A DNA stretch of 64,000 nt from Nocardiopsis_B mangrovi (GCF_042653925.1 NZ_JBHSFQ010000002.1:124001-188000), one strand, 5' to 3'. Numbered from the stretch's first letter, positions 50,835-60,096 are shown. Numbers and translations are program-made. The notes: generated from the sequence alone by a model not told the origin.

Positions 50835-51833
50835 TCAGAGGTTGCCGGGACCGGCGCCGCCGCGGACGATGCCCGGGATGCTCCGCGGGTCGTCCAGCGT
50901 GTACCGGTAGGGGACCGCGGCGACGCTGCCCGCGGCCTCGGGCGCGCCGGAGTTGTCGTAGACGTTGTTGCGCTCGACGATCCGGCCCGGGTCGGAGTCC
51001 GCGTAGCCCACGTGGGTGGGGTTGTCGACGTCCTCGAAGTAGTTGCCCTCGACGATCACGCCGGCGTTCATGGTGGAGGCGACGCCGTACTCGGCGTTGC
51101 CCTGGTAGTAGTTGTTGTAGACGTGCACCTGGTCGGCGAAGCGCACGCGCGGGTGGCGCGACTCCGTCCCCTCGAAGTAGTTGTGGTGGTAGCTGACGCG
51201 CAGGTTGCCGATGTCCGCGGTGTGGCCGTCGGAGTGGCCGAGCAGCGCGGTCTTCTCGTGGTCGAAGTAGTGGTTCCACGAGATCGTCACGTAGTCGGAC
51301 TCGCGCTTGACGTCGGTCGCGCCGTCGTGGCCGTTGGTGAAGCTGTTGTGGTCGATCCAGACGTTGGTCGACCCGTCCTGCACGTTGATCGCGTCGTCGT
51401 CCCAGCCGCTGAAGGCGATGTTCTGGATGATGACGTTGCTCGCGCCGTCGACGTCGATGCCGCCGCCGGTGATCGCGGCGTTGGAGCCGACCCCGATCAC
51501 GGTCTTGTCGGAGGAGACGTCGTTCATGCCGTCGAGGCCGACCGATCCCTGGACCTCGATGACCAGCGGGCCGTCCTCGGTCATCGCGTCGGCCAGGGCG
51601 CCGCCGCTGGTCACCCGGACGGTCGGGCCGCCCTGGCCGCCGGTGGTTCCGCCGTTCTGGCTGGCCCAGCCGACCGGGGAGCCGACGAGGGGGGCGTCGC
51701 CGGCGGTGTCGGCGGCGCTGGGGAGGGCCGTCGCCGCGAGTGCCGCGGCGGCACCGACGGCGGCGAGCGCCCCGGTGGCGGCGACGGTGCGCGTTCGGAG
51801 AGTGGAGAGGTGCTGCTTCACGTTGGTCCGCAT
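50835..51833 (-). CDS. Secreted pectate lyase, polysaccharide lyase family 1
   Basis: 332 aa from ATG 51833 (AGGAG upstream). A Sec/Tat-like signal peptide (RTRTVAATGALAAVGAAAAL) ends near ALPSAADTAG. The beta-helix enzyme shows NVIIQNIAFSGWDDDAINVQ, NVWIDHNSFTNGHDGATDVK, the catalytic-Arg region GTESRHPRVRFADQVHVYNN and GNYFEDVDNPTHVG. It cleaves polygalacturonate by calcium-dependent beta-elimination outside the cell. A LacI-type palindrome 190 nt upstream suggests repression lifted by pectin sugars. Confidence 0.94.
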   Translation of the reverse strand: MRTNVKQHLSTLRTRTVAATGALAAVGAAAALAATALPSAADTAGDAPLVGSPVGWASQNGGTTGGQGGPTVRVTSGGALADAMTEDGPLVIEVQGSVGLDGMNDVSSDKTVIGVGSNAAITGGGIDVDGASNVIIQNIAFSGWDDDAINVQDGSTNVWIDHNSFTNGHDGATDVKRESDYVTISWNHYFDHEKTALLGHSDGHTADIGNLRVSYHHNYFEGTESRHPRVRFADQVHVYNNYYQGNAEYGVASTMNAGVIVEGNYFEDVDNPTHVGYADSDPGRIVERNNVYDNSGAPEAAGSVAAVPYRYTLDDPRSIPGIVRGGAGPGNL

Positions 51834-52021
51834 GGTGCGGATCTCCTTGGGGGAGGTGGGGGTGCCCGGTGGTGGTCCGGGCCGGGGGAGTGGGCGGCGC
51901 GGCGTGGGGCGGCCGCGTTCCGCCATGGCCCCGGTCCCCGTCGGGCCGGGGTGGTGCGCGGGCTTCAGCGGCCCGCGGGGCGGGTCGGTCCGGTGAGGCG
52001 GCGCCGTGCCTCCACGAACCA

Positions 52022-52037
52022 TGGGAAGCGCTTTCCA
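52022..52037. promoter_or_regulatory. LacI-family-type operator upstream of pectate lyase
   Basis: TGGGAAGCGCTTTCCA is a near-perfect 16-bp palindrome with the GCGC centre of LacI/CebR/CcpA-type operators. It lies next to an AT-rich tract that could hold the promoter of the minus-strand pectate lyase gene. No LacI regulator gene is in the window, so the cognate protein is unknown. Confidence 0.6.
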
Positions 52038-52136
52038 ATGCTCGAAAAGTACGGGAACGTAACCATCCTGTCAACAGGGTGTTATCGGCGAATTTCCAAC
52101 GGTGCCCCACGGCCGGGGCCGGGCCGCGGAAAGCGT

Positions 52137-52165
52137 CGGGCGCCCGTCCCGAGGACGGGCGCCCG
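52137..52165 (-). terminator. Hairpin terminator of the membrane-protein gene
   Basis: CGGGCGCCCGTCC (52137-52149) pairs perfectly with GGACGGGCGCCCG (52153-52165) over a 3-nt loop. It lies about 110 nt past the end of the minus-strand gene at 52276 and before the pectate lyase promoter. Confidence 0.7.
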
Positions 52166-52275
52166 TTGGCAGGTGGAAGGCGGGTGCCCCGGCCCGGTGC
52201 CCGCCGTGACGGTGACGGGCGGGGCCGGACGGCAGGGGACCGGGGAACCGGGGCGGAGCCGGCGCGGTCGCCGGC

Positions 52276-52857
52276 TCACATCCCCAAGGGCGACGGCGGG
52301 GCAGGCGGCGGGACCATCAGATAGGTGGTCACCGAGAGCACCACGAAGAGCAGCCCCACCACGATGGCGGCCATGGCGGCCCAGCGCGCCCACGGCCGGG
52401 TGTCGGCGTTGGCGAGGACCAGGCCCAGCGCGCCGAGTACGGCGCCCAGGAGGGCGGTCCCGCCGTCGCCCAGGATGATCGCGGTCAATGCGGAGAGCTG
52501 GTCGGCCGAGCGCACGCTCGCCCACATCTCCGCCAGCCGGGTGCCGATGAGCGACGCGCCCACCAGCAGCACCGCGGCGATGGCGAAGGTCTCGGCCGAG
52601 AACACCCCCGCGGTCCGGGGCGCCGCGGCGGGCCAGCCGCTGTCGGCGTAGCGCTCCCCCTCGGGGTCGTCGCCGGAGTCGTCGTCCGGCTCCGCGCCGG
52701 CGGGCTCGGCCGCACCGGCGCGCTCCTCGGCGGTGTCGCCGGCCTCGGGCGCGGCCGGCGAACCGGGCTCGCCGTTGTCCGGTCCGGCAGCGGCGGAAGC
52801 ACCGTCCGCCGCCGACGGGGTGGTCGATTCGTTGGGGTCTTCCGATCGCGTGTTCAT
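52276..52857 (-). CDS. Membrane protein with acidic disordered N-terminus
   Basis: 193 aa from ATG 52857. Residues 1 to about 80 are low-complexity, rich in Asp, Glu, Pro, Ala and Gly (EDPNESTTPSAADGASAAAG). About three or four membrane helices follow (ETFAIAAVLLVGASLIGTRL, GGTALLGAVLGALGLVLANA, MAAIVVGLLFVVLSVTTYLM). No family recognised. It stands alone with its own terminator; function unknown. Confidence 0.8.
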   Translation of the reverse strand: MNTRSEDPNESTTPSAADGASAAAGPDNGEPGSPAAPEAGDTAEERAGAAEPAGAEPDDDSGDDPEGERYADSGWPAAAPRTAGVFSAETFAIAAVLLVGASLIGTRLAEMWASVRSADQLSALTAIILGDGGTALLGAVLGALGLVLANADTRPWARWAAMAAIVVGLLFVVLSVTTYLMVPPPAPPSPLGM

Positions 52858-53013
52858 TGTCGGCCAACCTACCGCCCGCGACGGTGTGGTCACACGGACG
52901 CGGCCTCCCCGCGCGTCTCGCCGGGACGGACCGCGCGACGCGGCCCGTGTGAGGAGGCCGCGGCTGGGCAGCGGAGGGGAAGCACGCAGCTGACAGGGGA
53001 AGCGGGAGAGGGC

Positions 53014-55407
53014 ATGGCGGCGATCACGACGGCGGCAGCGGCGGCGCCCATCGGCGGGCGGAGCCTGGCATCCGATGAGCTGAATGGGATCGACCTGTAC
53101 TGGCGCGCGGCGAACTACCTCTCCGCCGGCCAGATCTACCTGATGGACAACCCCCTGCTGCGCGAGCCGCTGCGGCCGGAGCACATCAAGCCCCGGCTCC
53201 TGGGGCACTGGGGCACCACGCCCGGGCTGAACTTCGTCTACGCCCACCTCTCGCGGCAGGTCCGGCGCCGCGGCACGGACATGATGTGGATCATCGGGCC
53301 CGGGCACGGCGGGCCCGCGGCGGTGGCGACCGCCTGGCTCGACGGCACCTACAGCGAGACCTATCCCGAGGTCGGCCGCGACACGGAGGGGATGCGCCGG
53401 CTCTTCCGCCGGTTCTCCTTCCCCGGCGGCGTCCCCAGCCACGCCGCGCCCGAGACGCCGGGGTCCATCCACGAGGGCGGTGAGCTGGGGTACTCGCTCG
53501 CGCACGCCCATGGGGCCGCCTTCGACAACCCGGACCTGGTGGTCGCCGCGGTCATCGGCGACGGCGAGGCCGAGACCGGGCCGCTGGCGGGCAGCTGGTT
53601 CGCCGGCAGGTTCGCCGACCCGGTGCGCGACGGCGCCGTGCTGCCCATCCTGCACCTCAACGGGTACAAGATCGCCGGACCCACCGTGCTCTCGCGCATC
53701 CCCGAGCGCGACCTCGCGGCGCTGCTGGAGGGGCACGGCTACCGCCCCTACGTCGTCTCGGGCGCGGACCCCGAGGCGATGCACCAGCGGATGGCCGCGG
53801 TCCTCGACATCGTCCTCGACGAGATCGCCGACCTCCAGCGCCGGGCGCGCGAGAGCGGGCCGACGGGCGAGGTGCGCTGGCCGATGATCGTGCTGCGCAG
53901 CCCCAAGGGGTGGACGGGACCCGGCGAGGTCGACGGCGTGCGGATCGAGGGGACCTGGCGGTCGCACCAGGTGCCCCTGACCGATGTGCGCTCCGATCCC
54001 GCCCACCTCCGCATACTGGAGGAGTGGCTGCGCGGGTACCGCCCCGAGGAGCTGTTCGACGGCGACGGCGCCCCGGTGCCCGAGAGCACCGCCCTGGTCC
54101 CCGAGGGGCCGCTGCGGATCAGCGCGAACCCGCACGCCAACGGGGGACTGCTCCTGCGGGACCTCGCCATGCCCGACTTCCGCGACCACGCGGTCCAGGT
54201 CCCTTCCCCCGCCCGCACCTCCTCCGAGGCCACGCGGGTGCTCGGCGGGTTCCTGCGCGACGTCATGGCCGCCAACCCCGCGGACTTCCGGGTGATGGGC
54301 CCCGACGAGACCGCGTCCAACCGGCTCGGCGAGCTCTTCCAGGCCACCGACCGCGCCTGGGACCTGGACCGGGTGGCCGGCGACGACCACCTCGCGCCCG
54401 AGGGCCGCGTCATGGAGGTGCTCAGCGAGCACCTGTGCCAGGGGTGGCTGGAGGGCTACCTGCTCACCGGCCGGCACGGCCTCTTCAACTGCTACGAGGC
54501 GTTCGTGCACATCGTCGACTCGATGGTCAACCAGCACGCCAAATGGCTCAAGGTCAGCCGGGACCTGCCCTGGCGGCGGCCGATCGCCTCGCTGAACTAC
54601 CTGCTCAGCTCGCACGTGTGGCGCCAGGACCACAACGGGTTCAGCCACCAGGACCCCGGCTTCATCGACCACGTCGTCAACAAGAAGCCCGAGATCGTCC
54701 GCGTCTACCTGCCGCCGGACGCCAACACCCTCCTCGCGACCGCCGACCACTGCCTGCGCTCCCGCGACTACATCAACGTGGTCATCGCCGGCAAGCAGTC
54801 CGCCCCCGACTACCTGGACATGGACCGGGCCATCGCCCACTGCGCGCGCGGGGTGGGGATCTGGGAATGGGCGAGCACCGACGCGGGCCGCGAACCCGAC
54901 GTCGTGCTCGCCTGCGCGGGCGACGTCCCCACACTGGAGACCCTGGCCGCCGCCCAGCTCCTGCGCGACTACCTGCCCGGGCTCGGCGTGCGGGTCGTCA
55001 ACGTCGTGGACCTCATGCGGCTGCTGCCCGCCGAGGAGCACCCGCACGGGCTGGCCGGGAGCGCCTACGACGCGCTGTTCACCCCCGGCGCTCCCGTCAT
55101 CTTCGCCTTCCACGGCTACCCGTGGCTCATCCACCGGCTCACCTACCGCCGCACCGGGCACGACCACCTGCACGTGCGCGGCTACAAGGAGGAGGGGACG
55201 ACGACCACCCCCTTCGACATGGTCATGCTCAACGACCTCGACCGGTTCCATCTGGTCATGGACGTCATCGACCGCGTCCCGGGGCTGAGCGTGAAGGCCG
55301 CCCGCCTGCGCCAGCACATGCAGGACGAGCGGCTGCGGTGCCGCACCCACACCCGCGAGTACGGCGACGACGCGCCCGACATCCGCGACTGGACGTGGCG
55401 CGGCTGA
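53014..55407 (+). CDS. xfp: Phosphoketolase (xylulose-5-phosphate/fructose-6-phosphate)
   Basis: 797 aa, normal family length. ThDP enzyme splitting xylulose-5-P (and often fructose-6-P) with phosphate to acetyl-phosphate. Motifs: YWRAANYLSAGQIYLMDNPL, HWGTTPGLNFVYAHLSR, GPGHGGPAAVATAWLDGTY, GGELGYSLAHAHGAAFDNPD, ThDP motif VIGDGEAETGPLAGSW, and SSHVWRQDHNGFSHQDPGFI. GYKEEGTTTTPFDMVMLNDL is also conserved. No acetate kinase or phosphotransacetylase is beside it. It is transcribed alone, 155 nt ahead of egtA. Confidence 0.96.
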   Translation: MAAITTAAAAAPIGGRSLASDELNGIDLYWRAANYLSAGQIYLMDNPLLREPLRPEHIKPRLLGHWGTTPGLNFVYAHLSRQVRRRGTDMMWIIGPGHGGPAAVATAWLDGTYSETYPEVGRDTEGMRRLFRRFSFPGGVPSHAAPETPGSIHEGGELGYSLAHAHGAAFDNPDLVVAAVIGDGEAETGPLAGSWFAGRFADPVRDGAVLPILHLNGYKIAGPTVLSRIPERDLAALLEGHGYRPYVVSGADPEAMHQRMAAVLDIVLDEIADLQRRARESGPTGEVRWPMIVLRSPKGWTGPGEVDGVRIEGTWRSHQVPLTDVRSDPAHLRILEEWLRGYRPEELFDGDGAPVPESTALVPEGPLRISANPHANGGLLLRDLAMPDFRDHAVQVPSPARTSSEATRVLGGFLRDVMAANPADFRVMGPDETASNRLGELFQATDRAWDLDRVAGDDHLAPEGRVMEVLSEHLCQGWLEGYLLTGRHGLFNCYEAFVHIVDSMVNQHAKWLKVSRDLPWRRPIASLNYLLSSHVWRQDHNGFSHQDPGFIDHVVNKKPEIVRVYLPPDANTLLATADHCLRSRDYINVVIAGKQSAPDYLDMDRAIAHCARGVGIWEWASTDAGREPDVVLACAGDVPTLETLAAAQLLRDYLPGLGVRVVNVVDLMRLLPAEEHPHGLAGSAYDALFTPGAPVIFAFHGYPWLIHRLTYRRTGHDHLHVRGYKEEGTTTTPFDMVMLNDLDRFHLVMDVIDRVPGLSVKAARLRQHMQDERLRCRTHTREYGDDAPDIRDWTWRG

Positions 55408-55562
55408 AGCGGCGGATCCGCGGTCAGGTCCTGGGGTTCCTGACGGCGGCTGTGGCCGGGCGGACGGGTGGGATGGGGTTTCGGTCACTCGGGGGATACC
55501 CGATGTTCGGGCGGGCCCCAACCCGGGCAGTAAAAATCGTGCGCCACTCGAAGGAGCGACCG

Positions 55563-56780
55563 ATGCGGTACCTCACCGAGAACGACGTCCACGAGTACAT
55601 CCGCGGCATCTGCTTCAAGACCGGCCCGCCCGGATCCGTCGGTGCCGAAACCGAATGGCTCATCACCGATCCCACCCGCCCCGAAGAACCCGTCGCCCTC
55701 GACCTCGTCTCCTGCCTGGTCGACCAGGCAGGGCCGCCCCCCAACGGGAGCGCGGTCAGCTACGAGCCCGGGGGGCAGCTGGAGCTCAGCTCGCCGCCCC
55801 TCAACGGGCCCGCCTCGGCGCACGCGGCACTCGCCGCCGACATCGCCCACATCCGAAAGCACCTCGACGCCGCCGGCCTGTGCCTGGAAGGCCGCGGCAT
55901 CGACAGGTTCCGCCCGCCCGTCCGCCGGCTCACCGTGCCGCGCTACGCCGCGATGGAGCGCTTCTTCGACCTGGGCGGCGGCCGCGGCGGCCGCACCATG
56001 ATGTGCAGCACGGCCTCGCTCCAGGTATGCCTGGACATCGGGGCCGACGCCGCCGACGCCGCCCGCCGCTGGCGGCTCGCCCACCGGCTCGGACCGCTGT
56101 TCGTCGCCGCGTTCGCCAACTCCGCGGTGTTCCGCGGCCGCCCCACCGGGTGGCGTTCCACGCGCTGGGCCATGTGGGACGCCATCGACCACACCCGGAC
56201 CCGGCCCGCCCGGCCGCCGGGCTCCGACGACCCGGCCGGCGCCTGGGCGGGCTACGCGCTCGACGCCGGCGTCATGGCCATCCGCCGCGACGGCGTGCCC
56301 TGGGAGGTCGCGCCCGGGATGTCGTTCCGGGAGTGGCTGGGCGGCGGGCACCACGGCCGCCCGACCCACGACGACCTGGTCTTCCACCTGAGCACGCTCT
56401 TCCCGCCGGTGCGGCCCCGAGGCTGGCTGGAGCTGCGGATGATCGACGCGCTCCCGCTGGCCTGGTGGCCCGTTCCCATGGCCGTCGCGGCGGCGCTCTT
56501 CGACGACCCGGCGGCCAGCGACGCGGCCGAGGCGGCCGCCGACCGGCTGTGGAGCGGCGCCGATCCCGGCCGCGGCGAATGGGCCGCGGCCGCCCGCGAC
56601 GCCCTCAGCGACCCCGGCCTGGCCGCGGCCGCCCGCACCTGCTTCGAGGAGGCGAGCGCCGCACTCAGGCGCATGGACGCCGGTGAGCTGGCCCTGCTCG
56701 TCGACTCCTACCGCGAGAACTTCATCGAGCGCGGGCGCTGCCCCGCCGACACCGAGCCCACCCAGGAGGTCCCGGCATGA
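55563..56780 (+). CDS. egtA: Ergothioneine biosynthesis glutamate-cysteine ligase EgtA
   Basis: 405 aa, AAGGAG upstream of ATG 55563. EgtA makes gamma-glutamylcysteine, the sulfur donor for EgtB. The GCS2-type fold shows VGAETEWLITDPTRPEEP, GGQLELSSPPLNGP, MMCSTASLQVCLDIG and PTHDDLVFHLSTLFPPVRPR. WLELRMIDALPLAWWPVPMA is the conserved C-terminal segment. First gene of an egtA-B-C-D operon. Confidence 0.94.
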   Translation: MRYLTENDVHEYIRGICFKTGPPGSVGAETEWLITDPTRPEEPVALDLVSCLVDQAGPPPNGSAVSYEPGGQLELSSPPLNGPASAHAALAADIAHIRKHLDAAGLCLEGRGIDRFRPPVRRLTVPRYAAMERFFDLGGGRGGRTMMCSTASLQVCLDIGADAADAARRWRLAHRLGPLFVAAFANSAVFRGRPTGWRSTRWAMWDAIDHTRTRPARPPGSDDPAGAWAGYALDAGVMAIRRDGVPWEVAPGMSFREWLGGGHHGRPTHDDLVFHLSTLFPPVRPRGWLELRMIDALPLAWWPVPMAVAAALFDDPAASDAAEAAADRLWSGADPGRGEWAAAARDALSDPGLAAAARTCFEEASAALRRMDAGELALLVDSYRENFIERGRCPADTEPTQEVPA

Positions 56781-56873
56781 GCCCCGCACACGCGAGCGCG
56801 TCGCGGGCCGGGCGGCCCGGCCGGACCGCAGGATCCGGGCGACCGCGTCCGGCCGGCAATGGGAGGAGGGGCC

Positions 56874-58259
56874 GTGACGAGGACTGACGCGGCAGGAGGG
56901 GGCGGCTCCGGACGCCCCGCGCGCGAGCCCGGCGCCGCCGATCCGGCCGCCGCCGAACGGCTGCGGCGGCGGATCGCCGACGAACTCGACCAGGGGCGGC
57001 GGCGCAGTCACGGGCTGACGGTCGAGGCGCTCGACGCGGCGGAGCTGGTCGGCCAGCACTCTCCGCTGATGTCGCCCCTGGTGTGGGACCTCGCCCACGT
57101 CGGCAACTACGAGGAGCAGTGGCTCGTCCGGGCGGCCGCCGGGCAGGACGCGCTGCGCCCCGACATCGACATCCTCTACGACGCCTTCGAGAACCCCCGC
57201 GCCGGCCGCGTTTCGCTCCCCCTGCTGTCGCCGGAGGAGGCCCAGGACTACAACGCGCGGGTCCGCGCCCGCGTGCTCGACGCGCTGGAGCGCGAGACCT
57301 TCGACCCGGCGGACCCGCTTAGCGGCGGCGGCTTCGTCTACCACATGGTGATCCAGCACGAGCACCAGCACGACGAGACCATGCTCGCCACCCACCAGCT
57401 CCGTCGCGGCCACCCGGTGCTCGCCGACCGCCCCTACCCCGAGGCCGCGGCCGGCACCGCCGCCGGCGGCGAGGTGCTGATCGAGGCCGGCCCCTTCACC
57501 ATGGGCACCACCGGCGACCCGTGGTCCTACGACAACGAGCGGCCCGCCCACACCGTGCACGTCGGCGCCTTCCACATCGGCGTCCACCCCGTGACCAACG
57601 CCGCCCACCTCGCGTTCATGGCCGACGGCGGGTACGACGACCCCCGTTGGTGGAGCCAGGCGGGATGGGAGTGGCGGAGCCGGTCGGGCAAGCGCGCGCC
57701 GGCCTTCTGGCGGCGGGACGGCGGCGACTGGTGGCGCCGCCGCTTCGGCCGGGTCGAGCCCGTGCCGCCCGACGAGCCCGTCCAGCACGTCTGCTTCCAC
57801 GAGGCCGAGGCGCACGCCCGCTGGGCCGGCCGGCGGCTGCCCACCGAGGCCGAGTGGGAGAAGGCGGCCCGATACGACCCCGCCAGGGGCACGTCGCTCC
57901 GCTTCCCGTGGGGCGACGAGGAGCCGGGGTCGCGCCACGCCAACCTCGGCCAGCACCTGCTGCGCCCGGCACCCGTCGGCGCCTACCCGGCCGGGGCCTC
58001 GCCCTCGGGCGTGCAGCAGCTGATCGGCGACGTGTGGGAATGGACCTCCAGCGGGTTCACCGGCTACCCGGGGTTCCGCGCCTTCCCCTACCGGGAGTAC
58101 TCCGAGGTGTTCTTCGGCGGCGACTACCGGGTGCTGCGCGGCGGCTCCTGGGCCACCCACCCCACCGCGGTGCGCGGGACCTTCCGCAACTGGGACCTGC
58201 CCGTCCGCCGCCAGATCTTCACCGGATTCCGGCTCGCCCGCGACGCGGAGGCGGCCTGA
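56874..58259 (+). CDS. egtB: Hercynylcysteine sulfoxide synthase EgtB
   Basis: 461 aa from GTG 56874 with GGAGGAGGGG upstream; ATG 56859 overlaps that site. A DinB-like domain carries the iron ligands H75 (VWDLAHVGNYEEQW), H162 and H166 (IQHEHQHDETML). The C-terminal formylglycine-generating-enzyme-like domain has GPFTMGTTGDPWSYDNERPA, RRLPTEAEWEKAARYDPARG and GGSWATHPTAVRGTFRNWDL. It joins gamma-glutamylcysteine and hercynine with O2. Its stop overlaps egtC (TGATG-type). Confidence 0.96.
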   Translation: MTRTDAAGGGGSGRPAREPGAADPAAAERLRRRIADELDQGRRRSHGLTVEALDAAELVGQHSPLMSPLVWDLAHVGNYEEQWLVRAAAGQDALRPDIDILYDAFENPRAGRVSLPLLSPEEAQDYNARVRARVLDALERETFDPADPLSGGGFVYHMVIQHEHQHDETMLATHQLRRGHPVLADRPYPEAAAGTAAGGEVLIEAGPFTMGTTGDPWSYDNERPAHTVHVGAFHIGVHPVTNAAHLAFMADGGYDDPRWWSQAGWEWRSRSGKRAPAFWRRDGGDWWRRRFGRVEPVPPDEPVQHVCFHEAEAHARWAGRRLPTEAEWEKAARYDPARGTSLRFPWGDEEPGSRHANLGQHLLRPAPVGAYPAGASPSGVQQLIGDVWEWTSSGFTGYPGFRAFPYREYSEVFFGGDYRVLRGGSWATHPTAVRGTFRNWDLPVRRQIFTGFRLARDAEAA

Positions 58260-59011
58260 TGTGCCGCCACCTCGCCTACCTCGGCGCGCCCGTGGGGCTG
58301 CACGACCTGCTCTTCGGGCCGCCGCACGCACTGCACGTGCAGAGCTACGCGCCGCGCGAGCAGGCGCACGGGACCGTCAACGCCGACGGTTTCGGGGTCG
58401 GCTGGTACGACCCCGGCCACGCCGCCCCACTGCGCTACCGCCGCGCCATGCCCATCTGGGGCGACTCCTCCTTCGCCGACGCCGCCCGGGTGATCCGCTC
58501 GGGCTGCGTGGTGGCGGCGGTGCGCGACGCGACACCGGGGTTCGGCGCCGACGAGTCGTGCGCCCAGCCCTTCCGCGGCGACACCTGGCTGTTCAGCCAC
58601 AACGGGGCGGTCGCCGACGACGGCGCCCTCGCCGACCGGCTCACCACTCCGCTGCCAGCCGGGGTGCTCGACGCCCGCACCCCCGTGGACTCCGCACCGC
58701 TCTTCGCACACGCGATGCGGCTGTGGCGCAAGGGCGAGCCGCTGGGGTCCGCCCTGGCCGCCGTCGTCCGCGAGGCGCGGGACTGCTCGGCCGGCCGCTA
58801 CAACCTGCTCGCCGCCGATGGGGAGCGCCTGGCCGCCACCGCCTCCGGGGACACCTTCTACACCCTGCGCCGCCCCGGCGGCGTGTGGATCGCGTCCGAA
58901 CCCCTCGACGACGACCCCGCCTGGCAGCGGGTACCCGACGGCCACCTGGTCACCGCCGACCGCACGGGAACGGCCATCACCGCGATCGACGAAGGGCGGG
59001 GGGCCCGGTGA
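58259..59011 (+). CDS. egtC: Ergothioneine biosynthesis amidohydrolase EgtC
   Basis: 250 aa. A class II glutamine-amidotransferase fold with the N-terminal nucleophile Cys2 (MCRHLAYLGAPVGLHDLLFG), then HGTVNADGFGVGWYD, CAQPFRGDTWLFSHNGAV and SAGRYNLLAADGERLAATAS. It removes the glutamyl group from gamma-glutamyl hercynylcysteine sulfoxide. Starts inside the egtB stop and ends with a 4-nt overlap with egtD. Confidence 0.95.
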   Translation: MCRHLAYLGAPVGLHDLLFGPPHALHVQSYAPREQAHGTVNADGFGVGWYDPGHAAPLRYRRAMPIWGDSSFADAARVIRSGCVVAAVRDATPGFGADESCAQPFRGDTWLFSHNGAVADDGALADRLTTPLPAGVLDARTPVDSAPLFAHAMRLWRKGEPLGSALAAVVREARDCSAGRYNLLAADGERLAATASGDTFYTLRRPGGVWIASEPLDDDPAWQRVPDGHLVTADRTGTAITAIDEGRGAR

Positions 59012-59970
59012 TCCGCATCGACCACCACCTGACACCCGACGACCTGGCCAAGGCGCTGCGCCGCGACGTCGCCGACGGCCTGGCCGGACACCCCAAGGCG
59101 CTGCCGCCCAAGTGGTTCTACGACGAGCGCGGCAGCGTCCTCTTCGAGGAGATCACCCGGCTGCCGGAGTACTACCCGACGCGCGCCGAGCGGGCGATCC
59201 TGGTCCGGCACGCACCGGAGATCGCCCGGGCCACCGGGGCCGACACGCTCGTGGAGCTCGGGGCGGGGTCGGGGGAGAAGACCCGGCTGCTGCTCGACGC
59301 CCTGCGCGGTGCCGGGACCCTGCGCCGGTTCGTGCCGGTGGACGTCAGCGGCGACTTCCTCGTCGAGTCCGCCGGCCGCATCGCCGCCGAATACCCCGGG
59401 CTGGAGGTGCACGCGGTGGTCGCCGATTTCGAGCGCCACCTGCACCTGCTGCCCGCCGAGGGCCGCCGGACCGTCGCGGTGCTCGGCTCCACGATCGGCA
59501 ACCTCGTCCCCGCGGCGCGCGCGGCGTTCCTCGGCGACCTGCACAGCACCCTGCGGCCCGGAGAGACGCTGCTGCTCGGCGTCGACCTGGTGAAGGACCC
59601 CGCACGGCTGGTCGCCGCCTACGACGACGCCCGCGGGGTGACGGCCGAGTTCAACCGCAACGTCCTGCGCGTGGTCGACCGCGAGCTCGACGCGCGGTTC
59701 GACCCCTGCGCCTTCGACCACGTGGCCGTGTGGGACCCCGGCGCCGAATGGATGGAGATGCGGCTGCGCGCCCGGGCCCCTATGCGGGTCCGCGTGGGCG
59801 CCCTGGACCTGGCGGTCGACTTCGCCGCGGGGGAGGAGGTGCGCACCGAGATCTCGGCGAAGTTCCGCCGCGCGGGCGTGGCGGGCGAACTCGACCGCGC
59901 GGGCTTCGCCCTGGAGCACTGGTGGACCGACCCGGCCGGCGACTTCGCGCTCCTGGTCGCCCGCGCCTGA
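59008..59970 (+). CDS. egtD: L-histidine N-alpha-methyltransferase EgtD
   Basis: 320 aa from GTG 59008 (GTGA overlap with egtC). SAM-dependent trimethylation of histidine to hercynine. Features: ALPPKWFYDERGSVLFEEIT, LPEYYPTRAERAIL, the SAM motif LVELGAGSGEKTRLLLDAL, VLGSTIGNL, LLGVDLVKDPARLVAAYDD and FNRNVLRVVDRELDARFDP. Last gene of the operon; no egtE lyase follows, as is frequent when the final C-S lyase is encoded elsewhere. Confidence 0.97.
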   Translation: MIRIDHHLTPDDLAKALRRDVADGLAGHPKALPPKWFYDERGSVLFEEITRLPEYYPTRAERAILVRHAPEIARATGADTLVELGAGSGEKTRLLLDALRGAGTLRRFVPVDVSGDFLVESAGRIAAEYPGLEVHAVVADFERHLHLLPAEGRRTVAVLGSTIGNLVPAARAAFLGDLHSTLRPGETLLLGVDLVKDPARLVAAYDDARGVTAEFNRNVLRVVDRELDARFDPCAFDHVAVWDPGAEWMEMRLRARAPMRVRVGALDLAVDFAAGEEVRTEISAKFRRAGVAGELDRAGFALEHWWTDPAGDFALLVARA

Positions 59971-59988
59971 CTCTCGTGACGTGGGGGC

Positions 59989-60096
59989 GCGGAACGGCGA
60001 GCCGACGAGCGTGCGGAGGCGGCGCCGCCATTGGCCGGAGACTCCCCTGTTCGCGGGGCCGGTGGAGCGGAGTGAGGAGGTGAGCGTGAAAGGGAA
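59989..60096 (-). repeat. Diverged inverted copy of the 105-107 bp repeat
   Basis: Read on the minus strand, this is a degenerate copy of the unit tandemly repeated at 11687-12427. The flanks match closely: GCGGAACGGCGAGCCGACGA here against ACGGAACGGAGAGCCGACGA in the unit's complement, and GGAGCGGAGTGAGGAGGTGA against GGAGCGGAGCGAGGAGGCGA. The centre has diverged. It lies between egtD and dapB. Confidence 0.85.

Larger units (their letters stand above)
51834..52275. other. Upstream region of the pectate lyase gene
   Basis: These 442 bases lie between the pectate lyase start and the end of the membrane-protein gene. They contain a GC-rich untranslated stretch, a LacI-type operator (52022-52037), an AT-rich promoter-like segment around 52038-52095 and a strong hairpin (52137-52165). 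No further gene is supported. Confidence 0.6.
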
